A program made the translations under genes and the position numbers. Below, in pieces: positions 1 to 8,931 of a DNA stretch of 64,000 nucleotides. The notes under the pieces are model-generated. The model searched no databases. It was not told the DNA's origin and worked only from the letters and a program-made list of their open reading frames with translations. Every line of letters begins with the position of its first letter. Position 1 is the stretch's first letter. Source of the DNA: Acidithiobacillus ferridurans (GTDB lineage: Bacteria > Pseudomonadota > Gammaproteobacteria > Acidithiobacillales > Acidithiobacillaceae); contig NZ_AP018795.1 in NCBI RefSeq assembly GCF_003966655.1, positions 2,249,501 through 2,313,500 on the forward strand. Direction: 5' to 3'.

Positions 1-502
1 ACTCGGACTGAATGTGGCCAGTATGGAGACCGCGCTGAAGGAGATACTGACCCGCGCCCAACGCTGGGGCGCCGTTATGCTGATTGATGAAGCGGATGTC
101 TATATCAAGCGCCGGGACGACAATATGACGATGAACGCGGTGGTGGGCGTTTTTCTGCGGGTGCTGGAGTATTTTAATGGTTTGTTGTTTTTGACCACGA
201 ACCGGGTGGATGACATTGATGAAGCCATTATCTCCCGTTGCATCGCCCTGATTAAATACAATCCCCCGGATGGCAATGGACGCCGACAAATCTGGCAGGT
301 GATGTGCGATCAGTTTTGTCTCGATATCTCCATGTCGGCCATTGACGAATTGGTGGATATTTTTCCTGTAGCCACTGGCAGGGATATTAAGGGACTGGCC
401 AAACTGGTGGCCAAATACTGTAAACAGAAACAGGTGCTGCCGACTGTGGAGGTCTTTAAACGCTGTTCGGTATTTCGCGGGCTGGAACCAGTCGCTGCGT
501 GA
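1..502 (+). CDS. AAA+ ATPase, C-terminal part (5' end outside window)
   Basis: The reading frame is open from the first base (codons in phase with position 2), so the true start lies upstream. The visible 166 residues are the second half of an AAA ATPase module: a Walker B strand with the acidic pair (VMLIDEADVY, about residue 22 of the visible part), a sensor-1 region (FLTTNRVDDID) and an arginine-finger-like ISRC segment, followed by a small helical lid. Walker A is not in the window. An AAA protein of this kind remodels or unfolds a partner protein using ATP; the partner is unknown. It is followed by a GTGA-overlapping small gene and a Rieske protein on the same strand, next to the nif cluster, so a role in nitrogenase maturation is possible but only inferred. 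Confidence 0.8.
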   Translation, partial: LGLNVASMETALKEILTRAQRWGAVMLIDEADVYIKRRDDNMTMNAVVGVFLRVLEYFNGLLFLTTNRVDDIDEAIISRCIALIKYNPPDGNGRRQIWQVMCDQFCLDISMSAIDELVDIFPVATGRDIKGLAKLVAKYCKQKQVLPTVEVFKRCSVFRGLEPVAA

Positions 503-666
503 CCTTGGAGATACCAGTCCAGGATGTGGGATTGGTGAGTGAAAACGATATGGCCCTCGCCATACAGGCGGCTGAGGAAGTTTTTACACAGCATGGGATT
601 GACCCTATGGCTTGCGAAGTGGCCAATCAGAGCAGTGTGCTACAGCAGATGGCATGGATGTCCTAA
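499..666 (+). CDS. Small unknown protein translationally coupled to the AAA gene
   Basis: This 55-codon frame starts with GTG inside the GTGA that ends the AAA gene and stops at TAA 664-666. The product begins MTLEIPVQDVGLVSEND and ends with SSVLQQMAWMS; it is acidic to neutral, has no membrane segment, and its middle part looks helical. A 4-base overlap with the upstream stop is the usual sign of coupled translation, which supports a real gene. I do not recognise a family. An alternative internal GTG start at 535 would give 43 residues. No function can be assigned beyond probable partnership with the AAA ATPase. Confidence 0.5.
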   Translation: MTLEIPVQDVGLVSENDMALAIQAAEEVFTQHGIDPMACEVANQSSVLQQMAWMS

Positions 667-713
667 CAGCATAATCTTCTGATGGTTTTCTGGATTGAAA
701 AGGAGTTTTCACC

Positions 714-1043
714 ATGTTTGGTAAAGCCTGTGATTTTAATGAGCTGCGACAAGGAAAATATGAAGTAGCGGTGGTTAACCGGATACTGCACATGATTGTG
801 TGGCCCACCCGGGGTGAACCCCGGGCTTTTCATGGGATGTGTCCCCACGCCAATGAACCACTGGCCGATGCCCGTTTCGATGGGGAGACTCTGACCTGTG
901 CACACCATGACTGGGCGTTCAGCAGTGAAACCGGCGCGTGCATCAAGGGCCAGCCCTGTACCCTCAGGGAGTTTCCGCTGAAGATTGAAAACGATGAAGT
1001 GTTGGTGGATATCGGCGATTTTGCACCCAATGGACCCTGCTAA
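714..1043 (+). CDS. Rieske [2Fe-2S] ferredoxin-like protein
   Basis: This 109-residue soluble protein carries both Rieske cluster-binding boxes: CPHANEPL (about residues 44-51) and CAHHDWAF (about 63-70). They supply two Cys and two His ligands for a [2Fe-2S] cluster. Its size matches stand-alone Rieske ferredoxins (about 100-110 residues) that pass electrons to oxygenases or other redox enzymes. There is no signal peptide. An AAGGAG box lies 8 bases before the ATG. It shares a strand with the AAA ATPase and the small gene upstream and faces the end of the nifU/S operon. Stand-alone Rieske proteins occur in other nif clusters, where they are thought to serve as redox carriers; that role here is inference. 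Confidence 0.88.
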   Translation: MFGKACDFNELRQGKYEVAVVNRILHMIVWPTRGEPRAFHGMCPHANEPLADARFDGETLTCAHHDWAFSSETGACIKGQPCTLREFPLKIENDEVLVDIGDFAPNGPC

Positions 1044-1066
1044 AGCCATTGGCAAATAGAGGCTAA

Positions 1067-1300
1067 CTAAAACCCGTCCCTCTTGCTTCCCCAGGGATGA
1101 GAGCCGGGAACCACTTCCGCTTTGATTCCGGCTTTTTCAACATCGGTGAGGGTTTTATAGAGGGTCGCTTCATGGGCTAATATACTGCCCTGCATTACTG
1201 CGACATAGCGTGCTGGCAGGTCGACATCGCAAACGTAACCGCCTCCCGGATCCTCAACGCTGCGTAAATTGCCATCCCAATCCATGAAAAAACCACTCAT
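1067..1300 (-). CDS. Small conserved-looking unknown protein in nif operon
   Basis: This 77-residue protein begins MSGFFMDWDGNLRSVEDP. An ATG at 1300 preceded by CGAGGATTT fits a ribosome site better than the longer frame reaching 1504, which overlaps the FmdB-like gene. The sequence has a glycine-rich turn (DPGGGYV), a central helix and a Trp-Gly-Ser-Lys tail; no cysteine cluster or membrane segment is seen. It is the last gene of the minus-strand series that starts at the IscA-like gene near 8,891, so it is probably co-transcribed with nif genes. I do not recognise the family. Confidence 0.6.
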   Translation of the reverse strand: MSGFFMDWDGNLRSVEDPGGGYVCDVDLPARYVAVMQGSILAHEATLYKTLTDVEKAGIKAEVVPGSHPWGSKRDGF

Positions 1301-1359
1301 GATAAATCCTCGCTGCTGTTGTTCCAAAAGTCGGTGGGGGTGAAACGATGCCTCTCGAG

Positions 1360-1590
1360 TCAGCGTGATTTGCGCTCGGCGGGCGAAAAATTGCTCAGGT
1401 GTCCCTCTTTCGCCGCTTGCGCACGAGTACGCGCCATCAGTCCGGCGCTGCGACCAGGTGCGGCCACCCGCGAAAGCTGCTTTTCCAGGTGTTGGCTGCC
1501 ACATTGCGGGCAGTTTGGGATGGTTGAGCCCATGACCAGTAATTCAAAGTCGGCGTCGCAATCGCAACAATGGTAATCGAAAATAGGCAT
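1360..1590 (-). CDS. FmdB-type zinc ribbon protein
   Basis: This 76-residue protein begins MPIFDYHCCDCDADFELL and has a second CxxC in PNCPQCGS, giving the four-cysteine zinc ribbon of the FmdB family (putative regulatory proteins, usually 60-110 residues). The C-terminal 40 residues are basic and low in complexity (RTRAQAAKEGHLSNFSPAERKSR), as in many members. The family is widespread and its role poorly defined; it was first linked to formamidase/amidase regulation. Here it lies between the rhodanese-ankyrin gene and a small unknown gene at the end of the nif maturation operon, so a housekeeping role in metal or protein handling is the most that can be inferred. Confidence 0.8.
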   Translation of the reverse strand: MPIFDYHCCDCDADFELLVMGSTIPNCPQCGSQHLEKQLSRVAAPGRSAGLMARTRAQAAKEGHLSNFSPAERKSR

Positions 1591-1658
1591 TTTTGTTCCT
1601 TTGTCAGGTTATGGCCAAAACCGCATCTGTTACCCGGTACAGCAATAATGATGCCTGT

Positions 1659-2441
1659 TCAGGTGACGGCTTTTATCCGCCTCGGTGTTTCGCGCAACAA
1701 ATTCAGACATTCCAGATTGGCCGCCATATCCAGTGCGGTGAAATCATCGAGCGAAAGGAGGCTCCGGTGCGCACCGAATGCCAGCAAACGCGCCACTACC
1801 GACGTCTTGCCAGCGGATGCAGCATACATCAGGCAAGTGGCGCCATTGTCATTCTGGTGGTTGAGGTTGGCGCCAACCGCGACCAGCAGGTCCAGTATGT
1901 CCAGATTCTCACTGACACATGCGAACCAGAGGGCCTGATTGCCGTCGTTATTGCGTTGGTGCGGGTCGGCACCGGCGGCGAGCAATTCAGCCACCCGTTC
2001 AGGATTGCCTTCGCCGGCAGCACGCATCAAGGGCGTCACCCCGTCGCGGGTACCGGCATGGATGTCTGCAGTAGGGAAGCCCTGCTCCGTCAGCCAGCGT
2101 TGCAGCGCTTCGGTGAGCTGCGGATTTTGGGGTGCATGCACCCTGCGCCAGGCTTCGTAACCGCCATCCAGGCTGTATACCTCCGCAAAACCAAAATCGG
2201 CAAAGAGTTGGGCACGCATCTGGCTGGCGTTGCCATGGTAGCAATAGATCAGCACGGGACGATGTTTGGCCATGTTCAATACATAGTCATCGGCGTTGTA
2301 ATCGCCCAGGGGAGAAGCTCCGGCAATATGTCCGGCCTGGAAGTCGCTGGGATGGCGGCAGTCCAGTAACATGGTGTCCTGCCTTTGCAGGAGTTCGCGG
2401 GCCCTGTGCACATCAATACGCTGAAAGGAACGGGTATTCAT
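1659..2441 (-). CDS. Rhodanese-ankyrin fusion protein
   Basis: This 260-residue protein has two modules. Residues about 5-105 form a rhodanese domain with LLDCRHPSDFQAGHIAGA and the active-site loop CYHGNAS, whose Cys can carry a persulfide. Residues about 125-250 are at least three ankyrin repeats (DGVTPLMRAAGEGN, DGNQALWFACVSEN, NGATCLMYAASAGK, DFTALDMAANLE). It overlaps the start of the upstream SagB-like gene's stop by four bases (ATGA). A sulfurtransferase with a protein-binding tail, encoded with nifS, nifU and an IscA homologue, suggests delivery of sulfur to a specific partner during Fe-S or cofactor assembly; the partner is unknown. No signal peptide is visible. Confidence 0.85.
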   Translation of the reverse strand: MNTRSFQRIDVHRARELLQRQDTMLLDCRHPSDFQAGHIAGASPLGDYNADDYVLNMAKHRPVLIYCYHGNASQMRAQLFADFGFAEVYSLDGGYEAWRRVHAPQNPQLTEALQRWLTEQGFPTADIHAGTRDGVTPLMRAAGEGNPERVAELLAAGADPHQRNNDGNQALWFACVSENLDILDLLVAVGANLNHQNDNGATCLMYAASAGKTSVVARLLAFGAHRSLLSLDDFTALDMAANLECLNLLRETPRRIKAVT

Positions 2442-4093
2442 GAGGTTTCTCCGGTGTGGATGTCCAGTTCCCGGTGGGCATAGGGCGGGAGGGTGCTGAT
2501 CCGAGTGTCCGTCAGGGCATGACCCACGGTGAAGTGGTAGAGGGATTGCAGGCGGTTATCCTTGATCCCCAATATTTCATGCACGGCATCATCAAAAAAA
2601 CAGCCGATGCCGGTGCCGTTCAGACCCAGGGATTCGGCTTCCAGGTACAATATTTGCCCGAGCAGCCCGGCTTCCTGGTAGAGCAAGCGATAATGCCAGG
2701 CACCGTTCTTCAGGGGGTCGGCATACTCCGCCAGAAAGGCCACGGCAAAGCAGCTATCGGCGGCAATGGCCTGATGACAGGACAGGGTCCGGGCGACGCT
2801 ACGCACGTCGCCACTATAGAGTCGCCGCAGGGGCAGGTGTGCGGGTGCGCCGGCTACGGTTTCCCAGGAGAAGTCGGGATGGAGGGTCATGCGTAGCACT
2901 TGTTCGCCCTCCCCGGTGCGCGGCAGGGCGTAGAGACCGCTGTGCAGCCCTTCGACGCGATGCACAAAAAGTATCGGATGGATGTGCGGGGTAAAGGGCC
3001 AGGCATCCCAGGGCAGGTCGGAACGGGGCAGCAACGCATCCAGGAGGGTAAAGAAATCATCAGCCGCCATGACCGTCTTCGGGTCGAAGCGCTGGGCGCT
3101 GCGCCGACGGCGGATCAGGGTGCTGGCGGCTACCTGACCGGATTTTTTGCGTGCCGGCCAGGGATCAGGCGGAAGCGGGCCGGGAGCGAGTACCGGCATC
3201 CTGCTGGCGATGGTCGTTTCGGCGATGACCGGCCACTGGTACAGGGGGTGGGGGTCCAGGCGGTTGGCCTGACCTCGCCATTGTCCCGGCAGCGCAGCGG
3301 GACTAGCGATGGCGGAGGACATTGTATTGGCTGGGAGGATTTCCAGTAGTAGCTCCGCATCCTCGCCTTCGGCATGCGCGAAATCGCCGCAACGGTCCAG
3401 GCCCAGGAGGCTGCGCAGTCGGGTATCATCCACATCCCCGCGCAGGCGAAGGTGCCAACCCAGGGTACCCGCAGCGTAGCGCAGGGCACCCAGCGCATGG
3501 CCAATATCCAGTTGGCAATAGCGTAGTGCCCGTTCGCCGTATTTCCATGCTTCGCGCCACGCTATGGACGTCAGCCCAACATATATTCCTGAGTCGTGCT
3601 GTTCGGTATCGGGAGACCAGCGCTGTTCGAGCAGGTGATCTCTGCTCAGGTAGTGATACAGTCCGTCCTCCAGATCCGGTACCCTGAAGGCGAGAAGATA
3701 GGCCTCGGTAGGATGCAGGTTGCCGCTGGAGGGATTGCAACGCAACGCCCAGCGATCCGGGCCATATTCCTTCCAGGCCGCCAGCCCGAAGGAAAGCTCC
3801 AAAAACTGGGCGACCGCCTGGAGCGTGAAGGGTTGGGGTGTGGCGGCGGACAACCCGGCGAAAGTGGCGGCAGTTTCTTCCGCCAGCAACGGCAAGATGC
3901 GCCTTGGGCTTCCGGTGAACTCGCGGAAGGGGTTGGGTTGTGCATCCCAGTCCAGCGCTTCCGGCCCGGCGGCATAGCGATTCAGGTGATGCTTGGACCG
4001 TTCATGGTAGGCCATCACCACTTGCACCGCTTCGCTGTCATTGCCTGTCGCCATGATGTGCGCCGTTCCGTTAGTCAGCCTTGGTCGTGGCAT
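2438..4093 (-). CDS. SagB/ThcOx-type nitroreductase-fold oxidoreductase
   Basis: This protein of about 551 residues contains two copies of the flavin-dependent nitroreductase/SagB fold: NPSSGNLHPTEAYLL in the first half and a second half with RRRSAQRFDPKTVMAADDF and an FMN-binding-like C terminus (LGLNGTGIGCFFDDAVHEILG). SagB/ThcOx proteins oxidise azolines in peptide natural products, but long two-domain members are also found in nif clusters of proteobacteria, where no substrate is known. The start is uncertain: ATG 4093 has GGAA at a good distance and leaves 25 bases after nifW; ATG 4054 (MATGND) is the alternative, and the frame opens at 4165. It is read with nifW upstream and the rhodanese-ankyrin gene downstream. 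Confidence 0.8.
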   Translation of the reverse strand: MPRPRLTNGTAHIMATGNDSEAVQVVMAYHERSKHHLNRYAAGPEALDWDAQPNPFREFTGSPRRILPLLAEETAATFAGLSAATPQPFTLQAVAQFLELSFGLAAWKEYGPDRWALRCNPSSGNLHPTEAYLLAFRVPDLEDGLYHYLSRDHLLEQRWSPDTEQHDSGIYVGLTSIAWREAWKYGERALRYCQLDIGHALGALRYAAGTLGWHLRLRGDVDDTRLRSLLGLDRCGDFAHAEGEDAELLLEILPANTMSSAIASPAALPGQWRGQANRLDPHPLYQWPVIAETTIASRMPVLAPGPLPPDPWPARKKSGQVAASTLIRRRRSAQRFDPKTVMAADDFFTLLDALLPRSDLPWDAWPFTPHIHPILFVHRVEGLHSGLYALPRTGEGEQVLRMTLHPDFSWETVAGAPAHLPLRRLYSGDVRSVARTLSCHQAIAADSCFAVAFLAEYADPLKNGAWHYRLLYQEAGLLGQILYLEAESLGLNGTGIGCFFDDAVHEILGIKDNRLQSLYHFTVGHALTDTRISTLPPYAHRELDIHTGETS

Positions 4094-4118
4094 TTTATTC
4101 CGGCGCGGCAACCGCCTG

Positions 4119-4451
4119 TCAACGTGCTTTCGGCGCGCTGACCGCCACCTTTTCGAGAGAGACATGACTCACGCCCATGGCCTGATGAAAGACTTTGAAC
4201 ACCTTTTCGGAGACCGCATCAGATACCACAAAATCCTGATACGATTGGCTGAGCAATTTCACATAAAGCGTTTGCAGCGCCTGATCATCCAGGGCGTCCG
4301 TATTCCCCTCTCTTTTCAGATAGTCATGAAAACGTTTGAGGATATGGAGACGATTGATATGGACCACCGTCTCATCATAGTCGATGTTCAGAAACTTCAG
4401 GAAATCCTCAGCGGAGGACAAACTCGCCAGTGTTTTACGCAGGTCACTCAT
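4119..4451 (-). CDS. nifW: Nitrogenase-stabilizing/protective protein NifW
   Basis: This 110-residue protein begins MSDLRKTLASLSSAEDFLKF and contains the NifW signature VVHINRLHILKRFHDYL. NifW binds the MoFe protein and helps protect or mature it, particularly under oxygen. Length matches the family (about 100-115). The ATG at 4451 has AAGGATGACACC in front and is clearly better than the longer frame to 4628, which overlaps nifP. It lies between nifP and the SagB-like gene in the nifU-S-V-P-W order common in nif clusters. The C terminus ends in a short basic tail. Confidence 0.9.
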   Translation of the reverse strand: MSDLRKTLASLSSAEDFLKFLNIDYDETVVHINRLHILKRFHDYLKREGNTDALDDQALQTLYVKLLSQSYQDFVVSDAVSEKVFKVFHQAMGVSHVSLEKVAVSAPKAR

Positions 4452-4486
4452 GGTGTCATCCTTGGAAGTCGTCAGAAGGGAGGGGG

Positions 4487-5263
4487 CTAAAGTGCCGGGT
4501 TGCTGTTTGGCCCACACAGATTGGGATCGGAATCCGGACAGCTGTTGCAGTCTTTTTCCGTCAGTTGCGCAGTACGCCCGACGGACTGGGCCTGCAATTC
4601 CAGTTGGGAAATCCGTTCCATCAGGCACTGAATGGCCTTGCCCACCGGGTCCGGCATGAGATGGTGATCCAGATCGATACCGTGGGCGTTGATGCGGCGG
4701 CGTTCCGCAGGCAGCACGACGCGGCCGGGGATGCCCACGACCGTCATACCCGGCGCCACATCGTTAATGACCACTGCATTGGCACCCACCTGACCGTCAT
4801 GACCGATAGTGACGGGTCCGAGGATCTTCGCACCCGCACCCACCATGACCCGATCCTGCAATGTCGGGTGACGCTTGCCCGGATTCCAGCTTGTTCCCCC
4901 CAAGGTTACGCCGTGGTAGATGGTGCAATCGTCGCCGATCTCGGCCGTTTCGCCAATCACCACGCCCATGCCGTGGTCAATAAAAAAACGCCGCCCGATC
5001 TGCGCCCCCGGGTGAATGTCGATACCGGTCGAGAATCGCGCCACGGCGCTCAATACCCGGGCTGGATATCTCCATCCCCGCTGCCAGCAGCGATGGGCCA
5101 CGCGATGCGCCAGCAGCGCATGCACCCCAGGATAGGTGGTGAGAACTTCCAGGGTGTTGCGCGCCGCCGGATCACGTTCAAAAACGCAGTGAATATCGTC
5201 GCGCAGGTTGCGCCACAGACCGGACTTGCGGGATTCTTCCTTGCCGAGCAGCGTGGCAGCCAT
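4487..5263 (-). CDS. nifP: Serine O-acetyltransferase of nif type
   Basis: This 258-residue protein is a CysE-family serine acetyltransferase, making O-acetylserine for cysteine synthesis. The left-handed beta-helix is seen in the hexapeptide repeats of residues about 80-190 ([39 protein letters not shown]), with catalytic His in DHG and a C-terminal GIPGRVV. The N-terminal helical part ([17 protein letters not shown]) is typical of SAT. A 50-residue tail follows the helix and ends with several Cys ([16 protein letters not shown]), which is unusual. Placed between nifV and nifW, it fits NifP, which raises cysteine supply for NifS. The ribosome site is GGAGAAAACC before ATG 5263. Confidence 0.88.
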   Translation of the reverse strand: MAATLLGKEESRKSGLWRNLRDDIHCVFERDPAARNTLEVLTTYPGVHALLAHRVAHRCWQRGWRYPARVLSAVARFSTGIDIHPGAQIGRRFFIDHGMGVVIGETAEIGDDCTIYHGVTLGGTSWNPGKRHPTLQDRVMVGAGAKILGPVTIGHDGQVGANAVVINDVAPGMTVVGIPGRVVLPAERRRINAHGIDLDHHLMPDPVGKAIQCLMERISQLELQAQSVGRTAQLTEKDCNSCPDSDPNLCGPNSNPAL

Positions 5264-5278
5264 GGTTTTCTCCTTTAT

Positions 5279-6439
5279 TCAGGAATGGACGTGCGGGGAT
5301 TCCATGCTTTCCAGAAGAAAGCGATGCATATCTTCGACCGGCGGCGTTACTTTATGCTGAAGTACATAGACGCGAATCTGTCTGAGGATGCTTTGTGCCT
5401 GTGATTCGGTAATAATGCTCCCCAGTTCAGCATAGGCGCGCATGATAGCCTTGGTGCCGGAATGCTTACCCAGTACCAGGTGATGCTGGCGCCCCAGCTC
5501 CTCCGGGTCGAAGCTTTGGTAATTCCGGGGATTTTTGAGTAATCCATCGACATGGATACCGGACTCGTGGCTGAAAATGGCATCTCCGACGATGCTTTTC
5601 CCGGCGGGGACGGGTCGGGCGGATGCCAGCGCCACCAGTTGCGAAATCGCTTTGAACTGCCGCACGTCGATACCTGTCTCGATGCCATGCAGATGGTGCA
5701 GGCACATCACGACTTCCTCCAGCGCGGCATTGCCGGCGCGCTCGCCCAGGCCGTTCACCGTCGTGTTTACATGGGTGGCACCAAAACGCAGGGCAGCGAT
5801 GGAGTTGGCAGTGGCCAGACCCAGATCGTTATGGGCATGGATTTCAATTTCCATGTCCGTGACCGCCCTTAAGCGCCGCATGATATGGGCGGTATTAAAG
5901 GGTTCCAGAATGCCCAGGGTGTCGGCATAACGAAAGCGGCGGGCCCCGGCTCGTTGCGCGACTTCCATGACCCGCAGAACAAAGTCCAACGGTGCCCGGG
6001 AGGCGTCTTCGCCGCCTACCGCCACGTCCATGCCGCTGTCCAGTACCTGCTTTACCCGGCGATCCACCTGCTGCAGGACCCACTGACGATCTTTGCCCAG
6101 CTTGCCCCGAATCTGGATATCTGACACCGGCACTGAGGCATTGACCATGTCCACGGCACAACGCTTTGCCGCGGCAAGATCCGTATCGTGCATCCGGCAC
6201 CAGACCACCAGGCGGGCGGACAGACCCATCTGAGCAATGCCCCGGATGGTTTCCTCCTCTTCGCTCCCCATGGCCGGGATGCCGATCTCCAGTTCCGGAA
6301 TCCCGGCATTGGCCAGATTCTCGGCGATGGTGAGTTTTTCGTCCGGGCGGAACGCGACCCCGGCGGTCTGTTCGCCATCGCGCAGGGTGGTGTCGTGAAT
6401 TACCGCAAAGTCGCGGGAGAGGGGGCTGAGCTCATGCAT
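5279..6439 (-). CDS. nifV: Homocitrate synthase NifV
   Basis: This 386-residue protein condenses acetyl-CoA with 2-oxoglutarate to give R-homocitrate, the organic ligand of FeMo-co. The TIM-barrel start DTTLRDGEQTAGVAF, the metal and substrate motif IEIHAHNDLGLATANS and NTTVNGLGERAGNAALEEV identify the HCS/isopropylmalate synthase family, and gene context picks NifV. The start at 6439 (MHELSPLSRDF) overlaps the end of nifS by eight bases and gives the normal NifV length; an in-frame ATG at 6478 would add 13 residues and has a GGGG in front of it, so it cannot be excluded. The next gene, nifP, follows after 15 bases. Confidence 0.92.
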   Translation of the reverse strand: MHELSPLSRDFAVIHDTTLRDGEQTAGVAFRPDEKLTIAENLANAGIPELEIGIPAMGSEEEETIRGIAQMGLSARLVVWCRMHDTDLAAAKRCAVDMVNASVPVSDIQIRGKLGKDRQWVLQQVDRRVKQVLDSGMDVAVGGEDASRAPLDFVLRVMEVAQRAGARRFRYADTLGILEPFNTAHIMRRLRAVTDMEIEIHAHNDLGLATANSIAALRFGATHVNTTVNGLGERAGNAALEEVVMCLHHLHGIETGIDVRQFKAISQLVALASARPVPAGKSIVGDAIFSHESGIHVDGLLKNPRNYQSFDPEELGRQHHLVLGKHSGTKAIMRAYAELGSIITESQAQSILRQIRVYVLQHKVTPPVEDMHRFLLESMESPHVHS

Positions 6440-7640
6440 ATACGGGTGCAAAGGCGTTATCGGTGAGAATAGGGCCATTGGTGCCCCAGTAAGGGGACAA
6501 ACGCCGCAGTTGTTCGACGATGGGTGGTGTCTGCGCAATCACCCAGTCCACCTCCGTTTCCGTAGTCTCCCGGGACAGGGAGAAACGAATGGTGCCGTGC
6601 GCAGCGGTATAGGGAATATCCATGGCGCGCAACACGTGGGACGGCTCCAGTGACCCGGAGGTGCAGGCGGAACCCGAGGAGGCGGCGATGCCGACCCGGC
6701 TCAGGAGCATCAGAATGGCTTCGCCCTCGATGTATTCAAAAGAGATGCTGGACGTATTGGGCAGGCGGTGTTCCGGATCGCCATTGGCGAAAGCATAGGG
6801 CACCTGCGCCAGTATCCCGGCCTCCAGACGATCCCTTAAAGCGCGCACCACAGTGTTTTCATACTCCATATGCTCCAGCGCCATGTCTGCCGCCAGCCCC
6901 AGGGCGATAATGCCCGTGGTGTTTTCCGTTCCGGCCCGGCGTCCACGTTCCTGGTGACCACCGCGCAGCATGGGTCGGTAGCGGGTGCCCCGGCGCACAT
7001 AGAGCGCACCGACGCCTTTCGGGGCATGCAGCTTATGGCCGGAGAGGGAGAGCATGTCGATGGCCGATTCCTGCATGTTCAGGGCAATTTTGCCCACCGC
7101 CTGCACGGCGTCCGTATGAAAGAGTACGCCCTTCTCCTTGGCCATCCGTGCCATGCTTTCGACGGGAAAGATCGTTCCCGTCTCGTTGTTGGCATACATT
7201 ATGGAGACGACGGCGACCTGCTCGCTGAGCGCTGCGGCATACGCCTCCATGGAGATGCGCCCAAGCCGGTCCACGGGAATGTAGTGGACTTTATAGCCTT
7301 CATGACGTTCGAGATGGTCACAGAGAGACAGAATGGCCGGGTGTTCCACCACGCTGGTGATGATTTCCCGGCGGCTGGGCTGAATGGCCAGGGCCGAGAG
7401 GATGGCGGTGTTATCGGACTCCGTACCGCAGGAGGTAAAAATGATTTCCGAGTCGTGTTCCGCCCCCAGCAGCGCCCGTACGGAGGCGCGCGCTTCTTCC
7501 AGACGTTTGCCCACATCGCCGCCGAAGCTGTGCATGGAGGAGGGGTTGCCGTAATACTCGCTGAAATAGGGAAGAATAGTCTCCAGCACCCGCGGATCTA
7601 CCCGAGTGGTGGCATTGTTGTCCATATAGGCGCTGCTCAT
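6432..7640 (-). CDS. nifS: Cysteine desulfurase NifS
   Basis: This 402-residue PLP enzyme removes sulfur from cysteine and hands it to NifU as a persulfide. The start MSSAYMDNNATTRVDP is the family N terminus. The PLP lysine lies in SLSGHKLHAPKGVG and the active-site loop is the classic SSGSACTSG followed by EPSHVLRAM. Translation probably begins at ATG 7640, two bases after the nifU stop and with GGGGG upstream; the longer frame to 7763 runs into nifU. It is the first of two NifS-like proteins in this window; the other, at 29,058, has a changed loop. Confidence 0.95.
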   Translation of the reverse strand: MSSAYMDNNATTRVDPRVLETILPYFSEYYGNPSSMHSFGGDVGKRLEEARASVRALLGAEHDSEIIFTSCGTESDNTAILSALAIQPSRREIITSVVEHPAILSLCDHLERHEGYKVHYIPVDRLGRISMEAYAAALSEQVAVVSIMYANNETGTIFPVESMARMAKEKGVLFHTDAVQAVGKIALNMQESAIDMLSLSGHKLHAPKGVGALYVRRGTRYRPMLRGGHQERGRRAGTENTTGIIALGLAADMALEHMEYENTVVRALRDRLEAGILAQVPYAFANGDPEHRLPNTSSISFEYIEGEAILMLLSRVGIAASSGSACTSGSLEPSHVLRAMDIPYTAAHGTIRFSLSRETTETEVDWVIAQTPPIVEQLRRLSPYWGTNGPILTDNAFAPVYA

Positions 7641-7642
7641 GG

Positions 7643-8518
7643 CTATGCCCCCACGGCTTGCGGCATGCCGGCCGGAACTACCCGTACCGGACGGCCCAGA
7701 GTCAGCATCAGGCGTTCCTGGATGCCGGAAATGGTGATCCCGGAAGACTGGCAGTTCATGCACGAGCCACTCATGGCCACCATGACCGTATCACCATCCA
7801 CATCGACCAGTTCGATATTGCCGCCATCCATTTGGAATTGTGGGCGCATTTCATCGATCACGGCAGATATTTTCTGGATTTTCTGCACCATGGTCATGGG
7901 TGCCGGGGCGGCTTTGGCGGCGGGTTTTGCTGCCACCACCGGTAGCGGTGCGCTGCCGTTTACTGCCGCGAGGATATCTTCGATCTGCTCATGGCAACTC
8001 TGGCAACCGCCGCCCGCCTTGGTATAGAAAGTGATCTCTTCGACCGTCGACAAATGGTTTTCCCTGGCCACCTTCTCAATGAGGGCCGAGTCGATGGCGA
8101 AGCATTTACATACCAGCGCACCTTCTTCGTGATCATCTGCCCATTCTTCGCCGCGGTAATTGGCGATGGCGGCGTGTAGCGCCTCGGCGCCCATGACGGA
8201 ACAATGCATTTTCTCCGGAGGAAGGCCGCCCAAAAACTCGGCGATGTCCTGATTGGTGATTTTGAGCGCTTCATCGAGCGTCTTGCCCTTGATCAATTCG
8301 GTCAACGCCGATGACGAGGCGATGGCGGAGCCGCAGCCAAACGTCTGGAAGCGAGCATCCAGAATGACATCCGTATCCGGGTCTACCTTGAGCATCAGGC
8401 GCAGGGCATCCCCGCAACTGATGGAGCCTACCTCGCCGACCGCATTGGCCTCTTCGAGGACCCCGGTATTCTTGGGGTTGAAAAAGTAATCCTTGACTTT
8501 ATCGGTATAATCCCACAT
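7643..8518 (-). CDS. nifU: Fe-S cluster scaffold NifU
   Basis: This 291-residue modular scaffold builds [2Fe-2S] and [4Fe-4S] clusters for nitrogenase. Three domains are visible: an IscU-like N terminus ([19 protein letters not shown], with Cys in GSISCGD and MHCSVMG), a central ferredoxin-like [2Fe-2S] region (LVCKCFAID and [11 protein letters not shown]) and a C-terminal Nfu domain with the CxxC in [11 protein letters not shown]. Order and length match Azotobacter-type NifU (about 300 residues). It starts four bases after the IscA-like gene ends and is followed directly by nifS, the standard pairing. Confidence 0.96.
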   Translation of the reverse strand: MWDYTDKVKDYFFNPKNTGVLEEANAVGEVGSISCGDALRLMLKVDPDTDVILDARFQTFGCGSAIASSSALTELIKGKTLDEALKITNQDIAEFLGGLPPEKMHCSVMGAEALHAAIANYRGEEWADDHEEGALVCKCFAIDSALIEKVARENHLSTVEEITFYTKAGGGCQSCHEQIEDILAAVNGSAPLPVVAAKPAAKAAPAPMTMVQKIQKISAVIDEMRPQFQMDGGNIELVDVDGDTVMVAMSGSCMNCQSSGITISGIQERLMLTLGRPVRVVPAGMPQAVGA

Positions 8519-8522
8519 GGCG

Positions 8523-8891
8523 TCAGCTCCGATGTCCGCAGGAGGAGGCTGAGGAAGCGGAGGCTTCGTCTCCCGTGGTGAATGACGACCCGCAGCCGCA
8601 GGTCCCCGTAGCATTGGGGTTTTCGAAACGGAAGCCGCTGCCGCTGAGTTCATCCACATAGTCGATGACGACCCCGTTCAGCAGTGCGGCGCTGGCGTTG
8701 TCCACGTAAACCGCCACGCCCTCTATCGCCACGACAGTGTCTTCTGCGCTTGCCCCGGCCTCCAGCCCCATTCCATATTGATAACCGGAACAACCGCCTC
8801 CGGTTACCGCAACCCGTAATCCGCTCGCTTCAGGATTCTCGGCAAGCAGATTCTTTACGACATCAATGGCCTTTTCCGTCAACATCAGCAT
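8523..8891 (-). CDS. IscA/HesB-type Fe-S carrier, first gene of nifUSV operon
   Basis: This 122-residue protein is an A-type Fe-S carrier. The three conserved cysteines are present: one in [12 protein letters not shown] and two in GTCGCGSSF near the C terminus. Such NifIscA proteins sit next to nifU in many diazotrophs and pass clusters to apo-proteins. A short serine- and alanine-rich tail follows the CGC motif. ATG 8891 has AAGGAG seven bases upstream; earlier ATGs in the frame have no ribosome site. It is the promoter-proximal gene of the operon: a sigma-54 site lies about 40 bases upstream. Confidence 0.9.
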   Translation of the reverse strand: MLMLTEKAIDVVKNLLAENPEASGLRVAVTGGGCSGYQYGMGLEAGASAEDTVVAIEGVAVYVDNASAALLNGVVIDYVDELSGSGFRFENPNATGTCGCGSSFTTGDEASASSASSCGHRS

Positions 8892-8931
8892 GGCATACTC
8901 CTTACGCGACAAGGGTTCCTGTATGCTTCTT

